A DNA stretch of 44,039 nucleotides from an uncultured Burkholderiales bacterium (GTDB taxonomy: Bacteria > Pseudomonadota > Gammaproteobacteria > Burkholderiales > Burkholderiaceae_C): positions 1 to 44,039 of the forward strand of contig CAIWAO010000091.1 of assembly GCA_903910745.1 (NCBI GenBank). The letters run 5' to 3'. Below are positions 7,404 through 16,498 of the stretch, one piece after another. The notes under the pieces were generated by a model, which was not told the DNA's origin, did no database searches, and worked only from the letters and a program-made list of their open reading frames with translations. Position 1 is the first letter of the stretch. The number at the start of each line of letters is the position of its first letter. Both the position numbers and the translations under genes were made by a program.

Positions 7404-9742
7404 AGCGAAGCCCCAACGGATTCAACGTCTGCCACGGATTCGAATACCACGCGCTCGTTTTGTGCTTGCCGCGCCTGTGCCTCATAGAGTCTGTAGTAAG
7501 CGCCTTTTTGTGCAAGTAGCTCATCATGCTTACCAATTTCAACAATTTGTCCAGCCTCCATAACTACCAATCGATCTGCTTTATGCAACGTGGATAAACG
7601 GTGAGCGATTGCGATTGTCGTTCTACCCTTGACCAAATTGTCTAGAGCTTTTTGAATTTCTTGCTCAGTCTCAGTATCTACTGATGAGGTAGCTTCGTCC
7701 ATGATTAATATTCTGGGGTTAATCAGCAAAGCTCTTGCAATTGAGATGCGTTGACGCTCCCCCCCCGAAAGCCCCTGACCTCTTTCTCCTACAAGTGAAT
7801 CGTATCCTTGGGGAAGTCGCAAAATGAATTCATGAGCGTTGGCAGCTCTCGCAGCTTGTACGATTTCTCGTCTCGTTGCGTTGGGTCTGCCGTAGGCAAT
7901 GTTTTCTGCAATGGTTCCAAAAAAGAGAAATGGCTCTTGCAAAACCAATCCTATATGGGATCTGTATTCTGCAAGCGTGAGGTCACGAATATCAATGCCA
8001 TCGATTTTTATAGACCCCCCTGAGAGGTCGTAGAAACGACAAATCAAATTAACCATCGTTGACTTACCCGAACCGCTTTGTCCCACCAGTCCTATCATCT
8101 CACCTGGACGGATGAGCAAAGAAAGGTCTTTTATAACAGCCCTATTCCCGTACCTAAATCCCGCATGTTCAATCGCAATTTCACCTTGAACGTTGCCCAA
8201 ATGCAGGGGATTTGTGGGCTCAGGGACACTGGAGACGTGGTCAAGTATTTCAAAAATCCTTTTGGCTCCTGCTGCCGCTTTTTGGGTGTTGGAGACGATA
8301 CGACTCATTGAATCAAGTCTATTATAAAAACGACTTATATAGGCTAAAAAAGCAGTCAACACACCAACTGTAATGTCGTGATGAGCGACTTGCCAGATTC
8401 CAAATGCCCAAACTACCAACAGCCCCACCTCCGTCATAAGGGTAACAGTTGGAGAGAATAGTGACCATAAGAAATTGATCCTATCGTTCATATTTAGATT
8501 GTTTCTATTGGCCTCTCTGAAACGAGAAGTCTCACGGTCCTCCTGCGCAAATGCTTTAACGACCCTAATTCCTGGAATCGTATCGGCCAAAACGTTTGTG
8601 AGCTCTGACCAAACTCGGTCAATTTTTTCAAATCCAGTTCTAAGCCTATCTCTGACCACGTGGATCAACCATGCTATGAAAGGCAATGGAACGAGTGTGG
8701 CTAACGCCAACCATGGATCAATTGCAACCAATATAAAAGCCGTCATCACGATCATCAAGACATCGGTTGCAAAGTCTAAAAGGTGCAAGGATAAAAACAC
8801 GCACAGTCGGTCAGTCTCACTACCGATACGACTCATCAAGTCACCAGTTCGCCTTCCACCGAAGTACTCAAGTGAGAGCTTAAGTAAATGCTCATAAGCA
8901 CTTGTTCGTAAGTCGGCTCCTATACGTTCAGACACCAAAGCCAATATATAAGTCTTGGCCCACCCCAATCCCCAAGCCAAAAGGGCGGAGCCAAACAATC
9001 CGAGCAGATAAAGAGAGACTTTATCTATATCGATTTGCTGTCCGTTTTGAAATGGAATCAACACATCGTCCATCAAAGGCATTGTGAGATAGGGAGGCAC
9101 AAGCGTTGCAGCTGTTGCGGCAAGTGTCAGCAAAAAACCACTCAGCAATTGCATTTGATACGGTTTTGCAAATCGCCATAACCTAAAAAGGCTCCAAGAG
9201 ACTTGTTGTGTCCCCGTACCAGTAGTTTGACAGCTTCTGCACTCTGCGTTTGAATCCAATACGCTTGAGCATTTCTCACACCTGGGAATACCGTCATCTA
9301 GGGTTTTGTATTGGGGAATCAAGGAGTCTTGATCTTTTGGGTCGTCTTTTAGGGAATTTAGACTTGAACATACTTTATTCAATAACTCAGTGAACTTTGC
9401 CCCCTCTTGTTGGTATTTCAGGGTGTATCGCCAATTGGCGACTCTGGAGTTGGAGGCCAAAACCTCAATGTTTCCGACGCCGGCGAAATCAAAATGATTG
9501 ACTCTGACATCAATATGCAAGTCTAAAATCTGGGTAATTTCAGGTTCAAACTTCTTGTTTTCAAATGCCAGCAACCGCCCCTCAGTACAGATTAGAATGC
9601 CAGAATTGAAATTTAAATTCTCATCTAGGTCAACCTGCATCCAGCCTAGAACGTTTTCTGAAGGTAAGACTTTTGCTAAAACTGTGGATTTCCAGTTCAA
9701 GGGTAATTCGGCAGGAGAAAAACCTAAAGGGTAAGTGATCAT
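7400..9742 (-). CDS. ABC exporter with N-terminal zinc-ribbon extension (cyanophycin-associated)
   Basis: The 780-residue half-transporter of the MsbA/LmrA type probably works as a homodimer in the inner membrane. About 150 N-terminal residues form a soluble beta-rich extension. A zinc ribbon follows (Cys at 155, 158, 168 and 171). Next come a six-helix membrane domain (about 195-480) and an ATPase with Walker A GQSGSGKST, signature LSGGERQR and Walker B ILIMDEATSSVD. The family is found next to cphA genes with DUF1854, and the substrate is unknown. The extension could bind a cytosolic partner or sense a ligand. A G8 tract falls in the signature-motif codons. The start ATG lacks a clear Shine-Dalgarno. 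Confidence 0.9.
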   Translation of the reverse strand: MITYPLGFSPAELPLNWKSTVLAKVLPSENVLGWMQVDLDENLNFNSGILICTEGRLLAFENKKFEPEITQILDLHIDVRVNHFDFAGVGNIEVLASNSRVANWRYTLKYQQEGAKFTELLNKVCSSLNSLKDDPKDQDSLIPQYKTLDDGIPRCEKCSSVLDSNAECRSCQTTGTGTQQVSWSLFRLWRFAKPYQMQLLSGFLLTLAATAATLVPPYLTMPLMDDVLIPFQNGQQIDIDKVSLYLLGLFGSALLAWGLGWAKTYILALVSERIGADLRTSAYEHLLKLSLEYFGGRRTGDLMSRIGSETDRLCVFLSLHLLDFATDVLMIVMTAFILVAIDPWLALATLVPLPFIAWLIHVVRDRLRTGFEKIDRVWSELTNVLADTIPGIRVVKAFAQEDRETSRFREANRNNLNMNDRINFLWSLFSPTVTLMTEVGLLVVWAFGIWQVAHHDITVGVLTAFLAYISRFYNRLDSMSRIVSNTQKAAAGAKRIFEILDHVSSVPEPTNPLHLGNVQGEIAIEHAGFRYGNRAVIKDLSLLIRPGEMIGLVGQSGSGKSTMVNLICRFYDLSGGSIKIDGIDIRDLTLAEYRSHIGLVLQEPFLFFGTIAENIAYGRPNATRREIVQAARAANAHEFILRLPQGYDSLVGERGQGLSGGERQRISIARALLINPRILIMDEATSSVDTETEQEIQKALDNLVKGRTTIAIAHRLSTLHKADRLVVMEAGQIVEIGKHDELLAQKGAYYRLYEAQARQAQNERVVFESVADVESVGASL

Positions 9743-9961
9743 TCGTACTTGTAATAAAACTAAACAGCGATTCGAGCAAAAGTTGCATTTTAGAGTATGC
9801 AGTTTTTACTCTCAAAATTTGAGACCAAAGCAAAGTTTGTGTCTTATGCTTTCATCACTCAGTGGTTTCATTGTAGCCATGCGGGCGAATAAATACTTTC
9901 TCAGCGTTTCACATTGCATCAATTAGCGGCATTTTCCAATACAAAACAGAAACTTTCATCA
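9743..9961. promoter_or_regulatory. Divergent control region of the cyanophycin locus
   Basis: This 219-bp region must drive both the exporter/DUF1854 operon (leftwards) and cphA'-cphA (rightwards). It contains the near-perfect palindrome TCTCAAA-A-TTTGAGA (9810-9824), overlapped on its left by another inverted pair AGAGTA (9792-9797)/TACTCT (9807-9812). No sigma-54 promoter was seen. No clear sigma-70 pair could be chosen. Confidence 0.5.
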
Positions 9962-12190
9962 ATGGCCTTTAAAGATATTGAATTTTTGCAGATGCGCTAT
10001 CTGCGTGGACCCAATTTTTGGACCTATAGACCCGTCATTGAGGCTTGGGTAGACATTGGTGAGTTGGAGCAATTCCCATCGGACAAAATTCCAGGTTTCG
10101 CAGATCGTCTTGAAAAATGGTTGCCCGGTCTGATTGAGCACCGTTGCGGTGTGGGTGAAAGAGGCGGTTTCGTTGAGAGACTTAAATCGGGTACTTGGCC
10201 CGCTCACATCATGGAGCATGTGGCAATAGAGTTGCAAACGCTTGCGGGCATGGCAGTTGGATTTGGCAAAGCAAGGGAGACCAGTAACTCGGGCATCTAC
10301 AAGGTTGTTGTGCGTACCCGCCAAGAGCAAGTTGGGCGAGAGAGTTTAAAAGAAGCCAAAAACCTGGTTATGGCTGCCATAAATAACTCACCTTACGACG
10401 TATCCGCAACCGTCAACACCTTGAAAGCAATGGTTGATGATTTATGCTTAGGCCCTTCGACGGCGTGCATAGTAGACGCTGCAAGCGACCGAAAAATACC
10501 CTCAATTCGGTTAACCGACGGAAATTTGGTTCAACTCGGTTACGGAGCGCTCCAAAGAAGAATTTGGACTGCAGAAACTGACCAAACAAGCGCCATCGCG
10601 GAGAGCATCTCCAGCGATAAAGACTTGACCAAACAATTATTAAGCCAATGCGGGGTTCCAATTCCTGAGGGTCAAATCGTTCATAGCCCAGAGGAAGCTT
10701 GGGAAGTTGCCCAATCCATGGGGCTCCCTGTCGTCATCAAACCAAGTGATGGTAATCACGGTCGAGGCGTTGCTCTTGATTTAAATTCAGCCCAGGAAAT
10801 TAAAGCCGCCTTTAGAGTTGCTGAGGTTGAGGGAAGCGATGTCATTGTTGAACGCTTCATTAAGGGCGAGGAACACCGGGTCCTTGTGGTGGGAAACAAA
10901 GTTGTAGCCGTTGCGAAAGGAGAAACTGCAACTATTACGGGTGACGGTAAAAGCACTGTAGAGGAGCTTATAGAGTCTCAAATCAACAGCGACCCCAGAC
11001 GCGGCGAGGAGGAAGGATTTCCGCTAGATACGATTCGGTTATCCGAACACCAACATGCTGTTCTTGAATTACAAAGACAAGGCCTAGAACCTACAAGTGT
11101 TCCGGCAAAAGACAGGGTTGCAATTGTCCAGCGCAACGGCAATATGAGTTACGATGTGACCGATTTAATCCATCCAGATATAGAGCAAATTGCCACCCTT
11201 GCGGCCAGGGTTGTGGGTTTAGACATTGCAGGTATTGACCTTGTCGTAGAAGACATCTCAAAACCTCTTGCACCCCAGGGCGGGGCAATCGTAGAGGTCA
11301 ATGCTGGACCTGGACTATTGATGCATATCAAGCCAGCTGTTGGTAGCCCTCGCCCAGTTGGTAGAGCCATTGTCGACCATCTATTTGGACACAGTGATTC
11401 GGGGAGAATTCCACTGGTTGGGATTTTGGGTGATCAACAAACCTGCATCCTGTCTAAATTAGTAGCTTGGTTACTCCACCTCTCGGGCAAAAGAACGGGG
11501 CTTGCTTGTAGCGAGGGGCTGTACATGAACCAAAGGAGGGTTCAATCCGAGGATGCAAGGAACTTTGATCTATCGGAGAGGATATTAATTAACAGAGCTT
11601 TGGATGCGGCTGTGTTTGAGACAACTTTACTTCAAATTTTGAATGAAGGATTGCCCTACGATAGATGTCAAGTTGGAATCCTAACAAATCTGCCAAAAGA
11701 AGTAGGCCTAGAAGGGCACGATATCAAAACCACTGATCAGCTTTTATCAGTCGCAAGAACTCAGATAGATTTGGTATTGCCTCAGGGGGTCGGGGTAATA
11801 AATGCCGATATAAATGAGATCGTTGGTTTATCTGAGCTTTGTGACGGGGAAATTATTTTGTATGCTGAGTCCCCGATTAACGCCTCAATCAAAGAGCATT
11901 TATCCCAAGGCCGCAGAGGTGTCTATTGCAAGGATGGACATGTCGTCATGGCAAGAGGCGATCAAGAAACGCTTTTATTTCCCCTGGACTTTAAACCTAT
12001 AGCAAAGCTGATTAAAGATGAGGGACTTGGAACTTCCACTTTGCTAGCTGCAGTTGCAGCTGCTTGGGCTTTAGATATTGCTCCACTTCTAATTCGAGCA
12101 GGTTTGAAAAATTTTGGTCAACAAGTTGCTAACCATGCAAGTCTATTGTCTGAGAAATCTTCGCATATAACTAAATCTATAAAGAAATAA
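9962..12190 (+). CDS. cphA': Cyanophycin synthetase paralogue CphA' with a degenerate Mur-ligase domain
   Basis: Cyanophycin synthetases build multi-L-arginyl-poly-L-aspartate, an ATP-grasp domain adding Asp and a Mur-ligase-like domain adding Arg. This 742-residue paralogue has the N-terminal domain (MRYLRGPNFWTYRPVIEAW) and a convincing ATP-grasp (GLPVVIKPSDGNHGRGVAL, then VEVNAGPGLLMH). Its C-terminal Mur-like part is shorter than in CphA. Its P-loop is replaced: where CphA reads GTNGKTT, residues 490-496 read GDQQTCI, losing the catalytic lysine. The conserved ETARGGM and YGHNPDA motifs are also missing. It probably keeps only the ATP-grasp activity or has a structural role. The frame is open back to a TTG at 9914, but the ATG at 9962 fits the family start. 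Confidence 0.9.
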   Translation: MAFKDIEFLQMRYLRGPNFWTYRPVIEAWVDIGELEQFPSDKIPGFADRLEKWLPGLIEHRCGVGERGGFVERLKSGTWPAHIMEHVAIELQTLAGMAVGFGKARETSNSGIYKVVVRTRQEQVGRESLKEAKNLVMAAINNSPYDVSATVNTLKAMVDDLCLGPSTACIVDAASDRKIPSIRLTDGNLVQLGYGALQRRIWTAETDQTSAIAESISSDKDLTKQLLSQCGVPIPEGQIVHSPEEAWEVAQSMGLPVVIKPSDGNHGRGVALDLNSAQEIKAAFRVAEVEGSDVIVERFIKGEEHRVLVVGNKVVAVAKGETATITGDGKSTVEELIESQINSDPRRGEEEGFPLDTIRLSEHQHAVLELQRQGLEPTSVPAKDRVAIVQRNGNMSYDVTDLIHPDIEQIATLAARVVGLDIAGIDLVVEDISKPLAPQGGAIVEVNAGPGLLMHIKPAVGSPRPVGRAIVDHLFGHSDSGRIPLVGILGDQQTCILSKLVAWLLHLSGKRTGLACSEGLYMNQRRVQSEDARNFDLSERILINRALDAAVFETTLLQILNEGLPYDRCQVGILTNLPKEVGLEGHDIKTTDQLLSVARTQIDLVLPQGVGVINADINEIVGLSELCDGEIILYAESPINASIKEHLSQGRRGVYCKDGHVVMARGDQETLLFPLDFKPIAKLIKDEGLGTSTLLAAVAAAWALDIAPLLIRAGLKNFGQQVANHASLLSEKSSHITKSIKK

Positions 12191-12203
12191 GGATGGATTC
12201 GTA

Positions 12204-14798
12204 ATGGATGTATCACGTATTAGGGCTCTGCGAGGACCCAACTTATGGACCAGAAATACGGCTGTTGAAGCTCTCGTTATGTGTAATAGCGATCAAGAAA
12301 TGGATCTCTCTATAGATCCTCAGTTTGAAATTAAGCTTAGAAATCTTTTCCCTGGTATTGGTCCCCTTAGGACCGACCAAAAAAGCAAGATCACGATTGC
12401 CCATGCTCTTGAATCAGCTGCTTTGCATCTTCAAATTGAGGCGGGTTGTCCTGTCACTTTTAGTAGGACTACAAAAACTCCTGAGAACGGATTTTATCAA
12501 GTCGCAGTGGAATACTCCGTTGAAGAGGTTGGCAAAATGGCAATCAACTTTGCTATTGATTTATGCAACGCTGCCTTAAAGAACGAGGAGTTTGAACTCG
12601 ATCGTGCACTCACTCAGTTGCGTGATTTAGATGAGGATCTAAGGCTTGGTCCCTCAACTGGATCGATCGTTGACGCAGCCCTGTCCCGGGGGATCCCTTT
12701 TAGACGCCTAACTGAGGGTAGTTTGGTTCTGTTTGGTTGGGGTAGTAAACAACGGAAAATACAAGCAGCAGAAATGGACTCAACCAGTGCAATTGCTGAA
12801 TCTATTGCACAAGACAAAGAGCTTACAAAAAAACTCCTGCATGCAGCCGGTGTACCCGTGCCCCTTGGGCGTCCAGTCACTGACCCCGAGGATGCTTGGC
12901 ACGCTGCAAATGAAATTGGTTTACCTGTAGTCATCAAGCCCAGAGACGGAAATCAAGGTAAAGGCGTTGCAGTCAATTTAAAAACAAAAGAAGAGGTGAT
13001 GCAGGGTTTTGTGAATGCTTCACGTTTTTCTGATGAAATATTATTAGAGAGTTTCCTACCCGGAAGCGATTACAGATTATTGGTGGTAGGTGACAAACTC
13101 ATTGCTGCAGCGCGGCGTGAGCCCCCAACCGTCATTGGAGACGGAAAAAGTACGATCTTCGAGCTTGTTGAGAAAGTTAACTCTGATCCAAAAAGAGGCG
13201 ATGGTCACGCAACATCTCTAACAAAAATAAAATTCGATGATATCGCTAAAGCAAGATTAAGAGAGCAAGATTTTAGCGACTCCAGCATTCCAAGCAAAGG
13301 AACTAGGGTTAGCCTTCGAAATAATGCCAACCTATCCACTGGCGGTACAGCAACAGATGTTACTGATGATGTGCACCCAGAGGTTGCTGCGCGGGCTATT
13401 TCCGCTGCCCAGACCGTGGGCCTAGATATTTGCGGAGTTGATATTGTTTGTGAGACAGTGCTCCAACCACTTGAAGATCACAGAGGGGGCGTGGTGGAGG
13501 TAAACGCCGCACCGGGTCTGCGAATGCACTTGACCCCATCCTTTGGCAAAGGCAGGGATGTGGGCGAAGCCGTCATCAACAATATGTTTCCCCCCGGCCA
13601 AGATGGGCGCATCCCAGTGATCGCAGTTACGGGTACAAACGGTAAGACCACTACTGTTCGGTTAACGGCGCATTTGCTTCGAACGTATGGTCTTCGCGTG
13701 GGTATGACCAACACCGACGGAGTTTATGTCAATGAGCGGCAAATTGATTCGGGCGACTGTAGCGGACCAAGGAGTGCAAGGAATGTCTTGATGCATCCTG
13801 ATGTGGATGCGGCCGTTCTTGAAACAGCCCGAGGCGGTATGCTTAGAGAGGGCTTAGCTTTTGACAAGTGCAGCGTTGCGGTTGTAACCAACATCGGGAT
13901 GGGGGATCATTTAGGCCTTAACTACATCACAACCGTAGAGGACTTGGCAGTCCTCAAACGTGTTATTGTTCAAAACGTTGCATCCTCTGGGATGGCCGTT
14001 TTAAATGCCGCTGATCCAATGGTGGCGGCGATGGCGCAGAACTGCCCCGGACAGGTCACCTTCTTTGCTCTTGATCCTCACCACCCTGTCATTGCAACTC
14101 ACAGGGCTCAGGGTAAAAGAGTGGTCTTTGTTGAAGATGATCAAATGGTTGCAATGCAGGGGAAAATGTCTGTGCGCATCCCACTCTCAGAGGTTCCTCT
14201 AACGAGGAGAGGTGCAATAGGTTTTCAAATAGAAAATGCAATGGCCTCTGTTGCAGCAGCCTGGGCGACCAACATACCTTGGGAAGTCATCATCAAAGGT
14301 CTCAGCTCCTTTATCAGCGATGCGGTCGCTGTACCCGGTCGCTTCAATGTGTTTGACTACAACGGAGCGACAGTCATTGCCGATTACGGTCATAATCCAG
14401 ACGCTATAAAAGCTTTAGTCCAAGCCGTCTCAAACATCCCCGCGACAAAAAGAAGTGTCGTTATCAGTGGAGCGGGGGACAGACGTGATGAAGATATTAG
14501 AGAGCAAACTCGTATTATTGGAGAGGCTTTTGATGAAGTGGTCCTCTACCAAGATGCTTGCCAAAGGGGGCGTGAAGATGGGGAGGTCATTGGGCTACTT
14601 CGTCAAGGTCTAGTGGGGGCACGTCGTACCCAACATATAGAGGAGATCAGGGGCGAATTTATAGCCATTGATTGTGCATTAGACCGATTAAAGCCGGGGG
14701 ACCTTTGCTTGGTTTTGATTGATCAGGTAGGAGAAGCACTGGAGCATATTACCAAACGTGTCAAAAAAGAAGATCACGTTATGCTTAACACCGTTTAA
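12204..14798 (+). CDS. cphA: Cyanophycin synthetase CphA (complete)
   Basis: The 864-residue enzyme polymerises Asp and Arg into cyanophycin, a nitrogen/carbon reserve granule. It carries the N-terminal domain (RALRGPNLWT) and an ATP-grasp domain (GLPVVIKPRDGNQGKGVAV, ending VEVNAAPGLRMH). The Mur-ligase-like domain is intact, with P-loop GTNGKTT at residues 477-483, ETARGGMLREGL, VTNIGMGDHLG and the C-terminal ADYGHNPDAIKAL. All expected catalytic motifs are present. It starts 13 bases after cphA' with AAGGATGG as ribosome-binding site, so the two are co-transcribed. No cyanophycinase gene follows in this window. Confidence 0.97.
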   Translation: MDVSRIRALRGPNLWTRNTAVEALVMCNSDQEMDLSIDPQFEIKLRNLFPGIGPLRTDQKSKITIAHALESAALHLQIEAGCPVTFSRTTKTPENGFYQVAVEYSVEEVGKMAINFAIDLCNAALKNEEFELDRALTQLRDLDEDLRLGPSTGSIVDAALSRGIPFRRLTEGSLVLFGWGSKQRKIQAAEMDSTSAIAESIAQDKELTKKLLHAAGVPVPLGRPVTDPEDAWHAANEIGLPVVIKPRDGNQGKGVAVNLKTKEEVMQGFVNASRFSDEILLESFLPGSDYRLLVVGDKLIAAARREPPTVIGDGKSTIFELVEKVNSDPKRGDGHATSLTKIKFDDIAKARLREQDFSDSSIPSKGTRVSLRNNANLSTGGTATDVTDDVHPEVAARAISAAQTVGLDICGVDIVCETVLQPLEDHRGGVVEVNAAPGLRMHLTPSFGKGRDVGEAVINNMFPPGQDGRIPVIAVTGTNGKTTTVRLTAHLLRTYGLRVGMTNTDGVYVNERQIDSGDCSGPRSARNVLMHPDVDAAVLETARGGMLREGLAFDKCSVAVVTNIGMGDHLGLNYITTVEDLAVLKRVIVQNVASSGMAVLNAADPMVAAMAQNCPGQVTFFALDPHHPVIATHRAQGKRVVFVEDDQMVAMQGKMSVRIPLSEVPLTRRGAIGFQIENAMASVAAAWATNIPWEVIIKGLSSFISDAVAVPGRFNVFDYNGATVIADYGHNPDAIKALVQAVSNIPATKRSVVISGAGDRRDEDIREQTRIIGEAFDEVVLYQDACQRGREDGEVIGLLRQGLVGARRTQHIEEIRGEFIAIDCALDRLKPGDLCLVLIDQVGEALEHITKRVKKEDHVMLNTV

Positions 14799-14818
14799 GA
14801 AAAACATCTTGCAATTGA

Positions 14819-15466
14819 TCAATTGAATGTTGGATTCAAAAAGGTGATTACGAAATTATTGTTATCAAACTCTGTTTTTACATACTGCCCGTCAACAGTT
14901 TTTGAAGCCTTGGCGAAAAGTTCAGCCACCATCAGGTTGTAATTAAGCGTACTTGCTTGGTGTTTGAACTTACCAAAATATTGATCATAAACGTCTTGAT
15001 AAATGCGGGCCCCGATTCCGATTTGACATTGCGTTTTTATAATTTGATCCTTATCATTCATAAAGAATAATAGACTCATGTCGCCAAGCACACAAGACAA
15101 TCCTTTGGTAAACTTTTGCTCTTTAGATGGCGGTGGGCTTATTTTATAGGGCTCGCAAGATTCAATCTCTTTTTTTCTAAATACGCTATAGAGGTCTTTT
15201 TCACCAATCCTTCTGAGCATTTCATCAAAGTTAGAGAAGACGGGCTTGTTTGAGTTTTTGAGATACTTTAAAACAGAGATGTACTGCTGCTTGACCAGAT
15301 CACAAGTGATAAGTACAGTTCTACCGTTATCTTCAAAAGCTTTTTGACCTTCAAATTTTTTACAGATTTGCTGTACGTCCTTATCGAAATTGAGCTCATT
15401 TTGCGCCCACAATAAGTTATGTAAGGTGAATAACACAGAAAATAAGAGCAAGCCTTTGAGCTTCAT
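14819..15466 (-). CDS. Exported protein of unknown function
   Basis: The 215-residue protein begins with a clear signal peptide (MKLKGLLLFSVLFTLHNLLWAQ, cleavage near residue 21). The mature part contains several Cys residues (C34, C55, C103, C125 and C142 by approximate count) that could form disulphides. No family is recognised. It converges on cphA, with only about 20 bases between the stop codons and no visible terminator there. No Shine-Dalgarno is evident. It is probably a lone periplasmic protein rather than part of the cyanophycin pathway. Confidence 0.6.
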   Translation of the reverse strand: MKLKGLLLFSVLFTLHNLLWAQNELNFDKDVQQICKKFEGQKAFEDNGRTVLITCDLVKQQYISVLKYLKNSNKPVFSNFDEMLRRIGEKDLYSVFRKKEIESCEPYKISPPPSKEQKFTKGLSCVLGDMSLLFFMNDKDQIIKTQCQIGIGARIYQDVYDQYFGKFKHQASTLNYNLMVAELFAKASKTVDGQYVKTEFDNNNFVITFLNPTFN

Positions 15467-15539
15467 TAATTTATTTCAAAATTCGAAAACTATCAGTTTA
15501 GCATTTCAATCGCTCAATCCCCCCCTAGTTCTTTGGGTA

Positions 15540-16493
15540 TTAGGTCGGAACTAAGAAATCTTTACTGATATCGAACCCAAGTTCATTGATGCGGTCAAGA
15601 AATTGACTTAAAAAGGCATGCAATCCATTAGCCAAAATTTCATTGATCGAGCCGTATTTAAGCTCTGATAGCAGTTTACCTGCGCGACGCTCAGTACCTG
15701 TTGATTGTTCATTGGCTATCATTCTAAGATTTGTAACCACTTCACTTAGACTGGCATGAAGTGAGCGAGGCATATCTGCTCTTAGTATCAATAACTCAGC
15801 GACTCTCTCTGGACGAATGATATCTCTGTAAACCTTCCTATAAATCTCAAACGCGGAGACACTTCTAAGAATTGAGCTCCAGTGGTAGAAGTCATACTCT
15901 TGGTCTGAAAGATTGTTTTCACCAAAGAACTCACTGTTAACACCGTGAAACTTTACATCAACGAGACGGGCTGTATTATCTGCTCGTTCTAAAAAGGTAC
16001 CTAACCTCATGAAATGTAGCGCCTCATCCATGAGCATAGTGCCCACAGTTACGCCCCTGAATAAATGCGAACGAAATTTAACCCATTCAAAAAGTTTAGC
16101 TGGGTCGCGTTTGAACTCTGCTTTTTTAATCAATTTTTGAATTTCAAGCCAAGTCTGATTTTGTGTCTCCCAAACCTCTGTGGTCAAACTCCCTCTAACA
16201 GCACGAGCATTTTCGCGTGCGGACCTTAAGCAAGAAATGATTGAGGACGGGTTACTGTCATCACTGACCATAAATTCCATCACATCTTTAGGCGTTATGA
16301 CTGGGTGCTTGGACAGGTATGTTGGCAGCAATTCGCTGATGGACAATAGGCCTTGCCAACCATTTTGAGCAGCCACTTGAGTTTGCGGCATTAAAGCGGT
16401 TTGGTAATTTACATCAAGCATACGAGCCGTATTCTCAGCACGCTCGGTGTACCTTGACATCCAATATAAGTGATCGGCGGTTCTAGATAGCAT
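15540..16493 (-). CDS. Alpha-E domain protein (COG2307/DUF403)
   Basis: The 317-residue all-helical alpha-E protein opens with the family signature MLSRTADHLYWMSRYTERAE. It continues with repeated helical pairs, including FLERADNTARLVDVKF and a C-terminal LDRINELGFDI. Alpha-E proteins are encoded beside circularly permuted ATP-grasp enzymes and transglutaminase-like proteins in predicted peptide-forming systems; their biochemical role is unknown. The ATG at 16493 is preferred: it follows the upstream gene's stop by five bases and has GGAGG 10 bases before it. A start at 16517 would overlap the upstream gene. Confidence 0.9.
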   Translation of the reverse strand: MLSRTADHLYWMSRYTERAENTARMLDVNYQTALMPQTQVAAQNGWQGLLSISELLPTYLSKHPVITPKDVMEFMVSDDSNPSSIISCLRSARENARAVRGSLTTEVWETQNQTWLEIQKLIKKAEFKRDPAKLFEWVKFRSHLFRGVTVGTMLMDEALHFMRLGTFLERADNTARLVDVKFHGVNSEFFGENNLSDQEYDFYHWSSILRSVSAFEIYRKVYRDIIRPERVAELLILRADMPRSLHASLSEVVTNLRMIANEQSTGTERRAGKLLSELKYGSINEILANGLHAFLSQFLDRINELGFDISKDFLVPT

Positions 16494-16498
16494 CTGCT

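Noticed and set aside
9914-9961. Longer cphA' start at TTG 9914
   Set aside because: The added 16 residues do not resemble the family N-terminus, which begins at the ATG at 9962; no ribosome-binding site supports the TTG.
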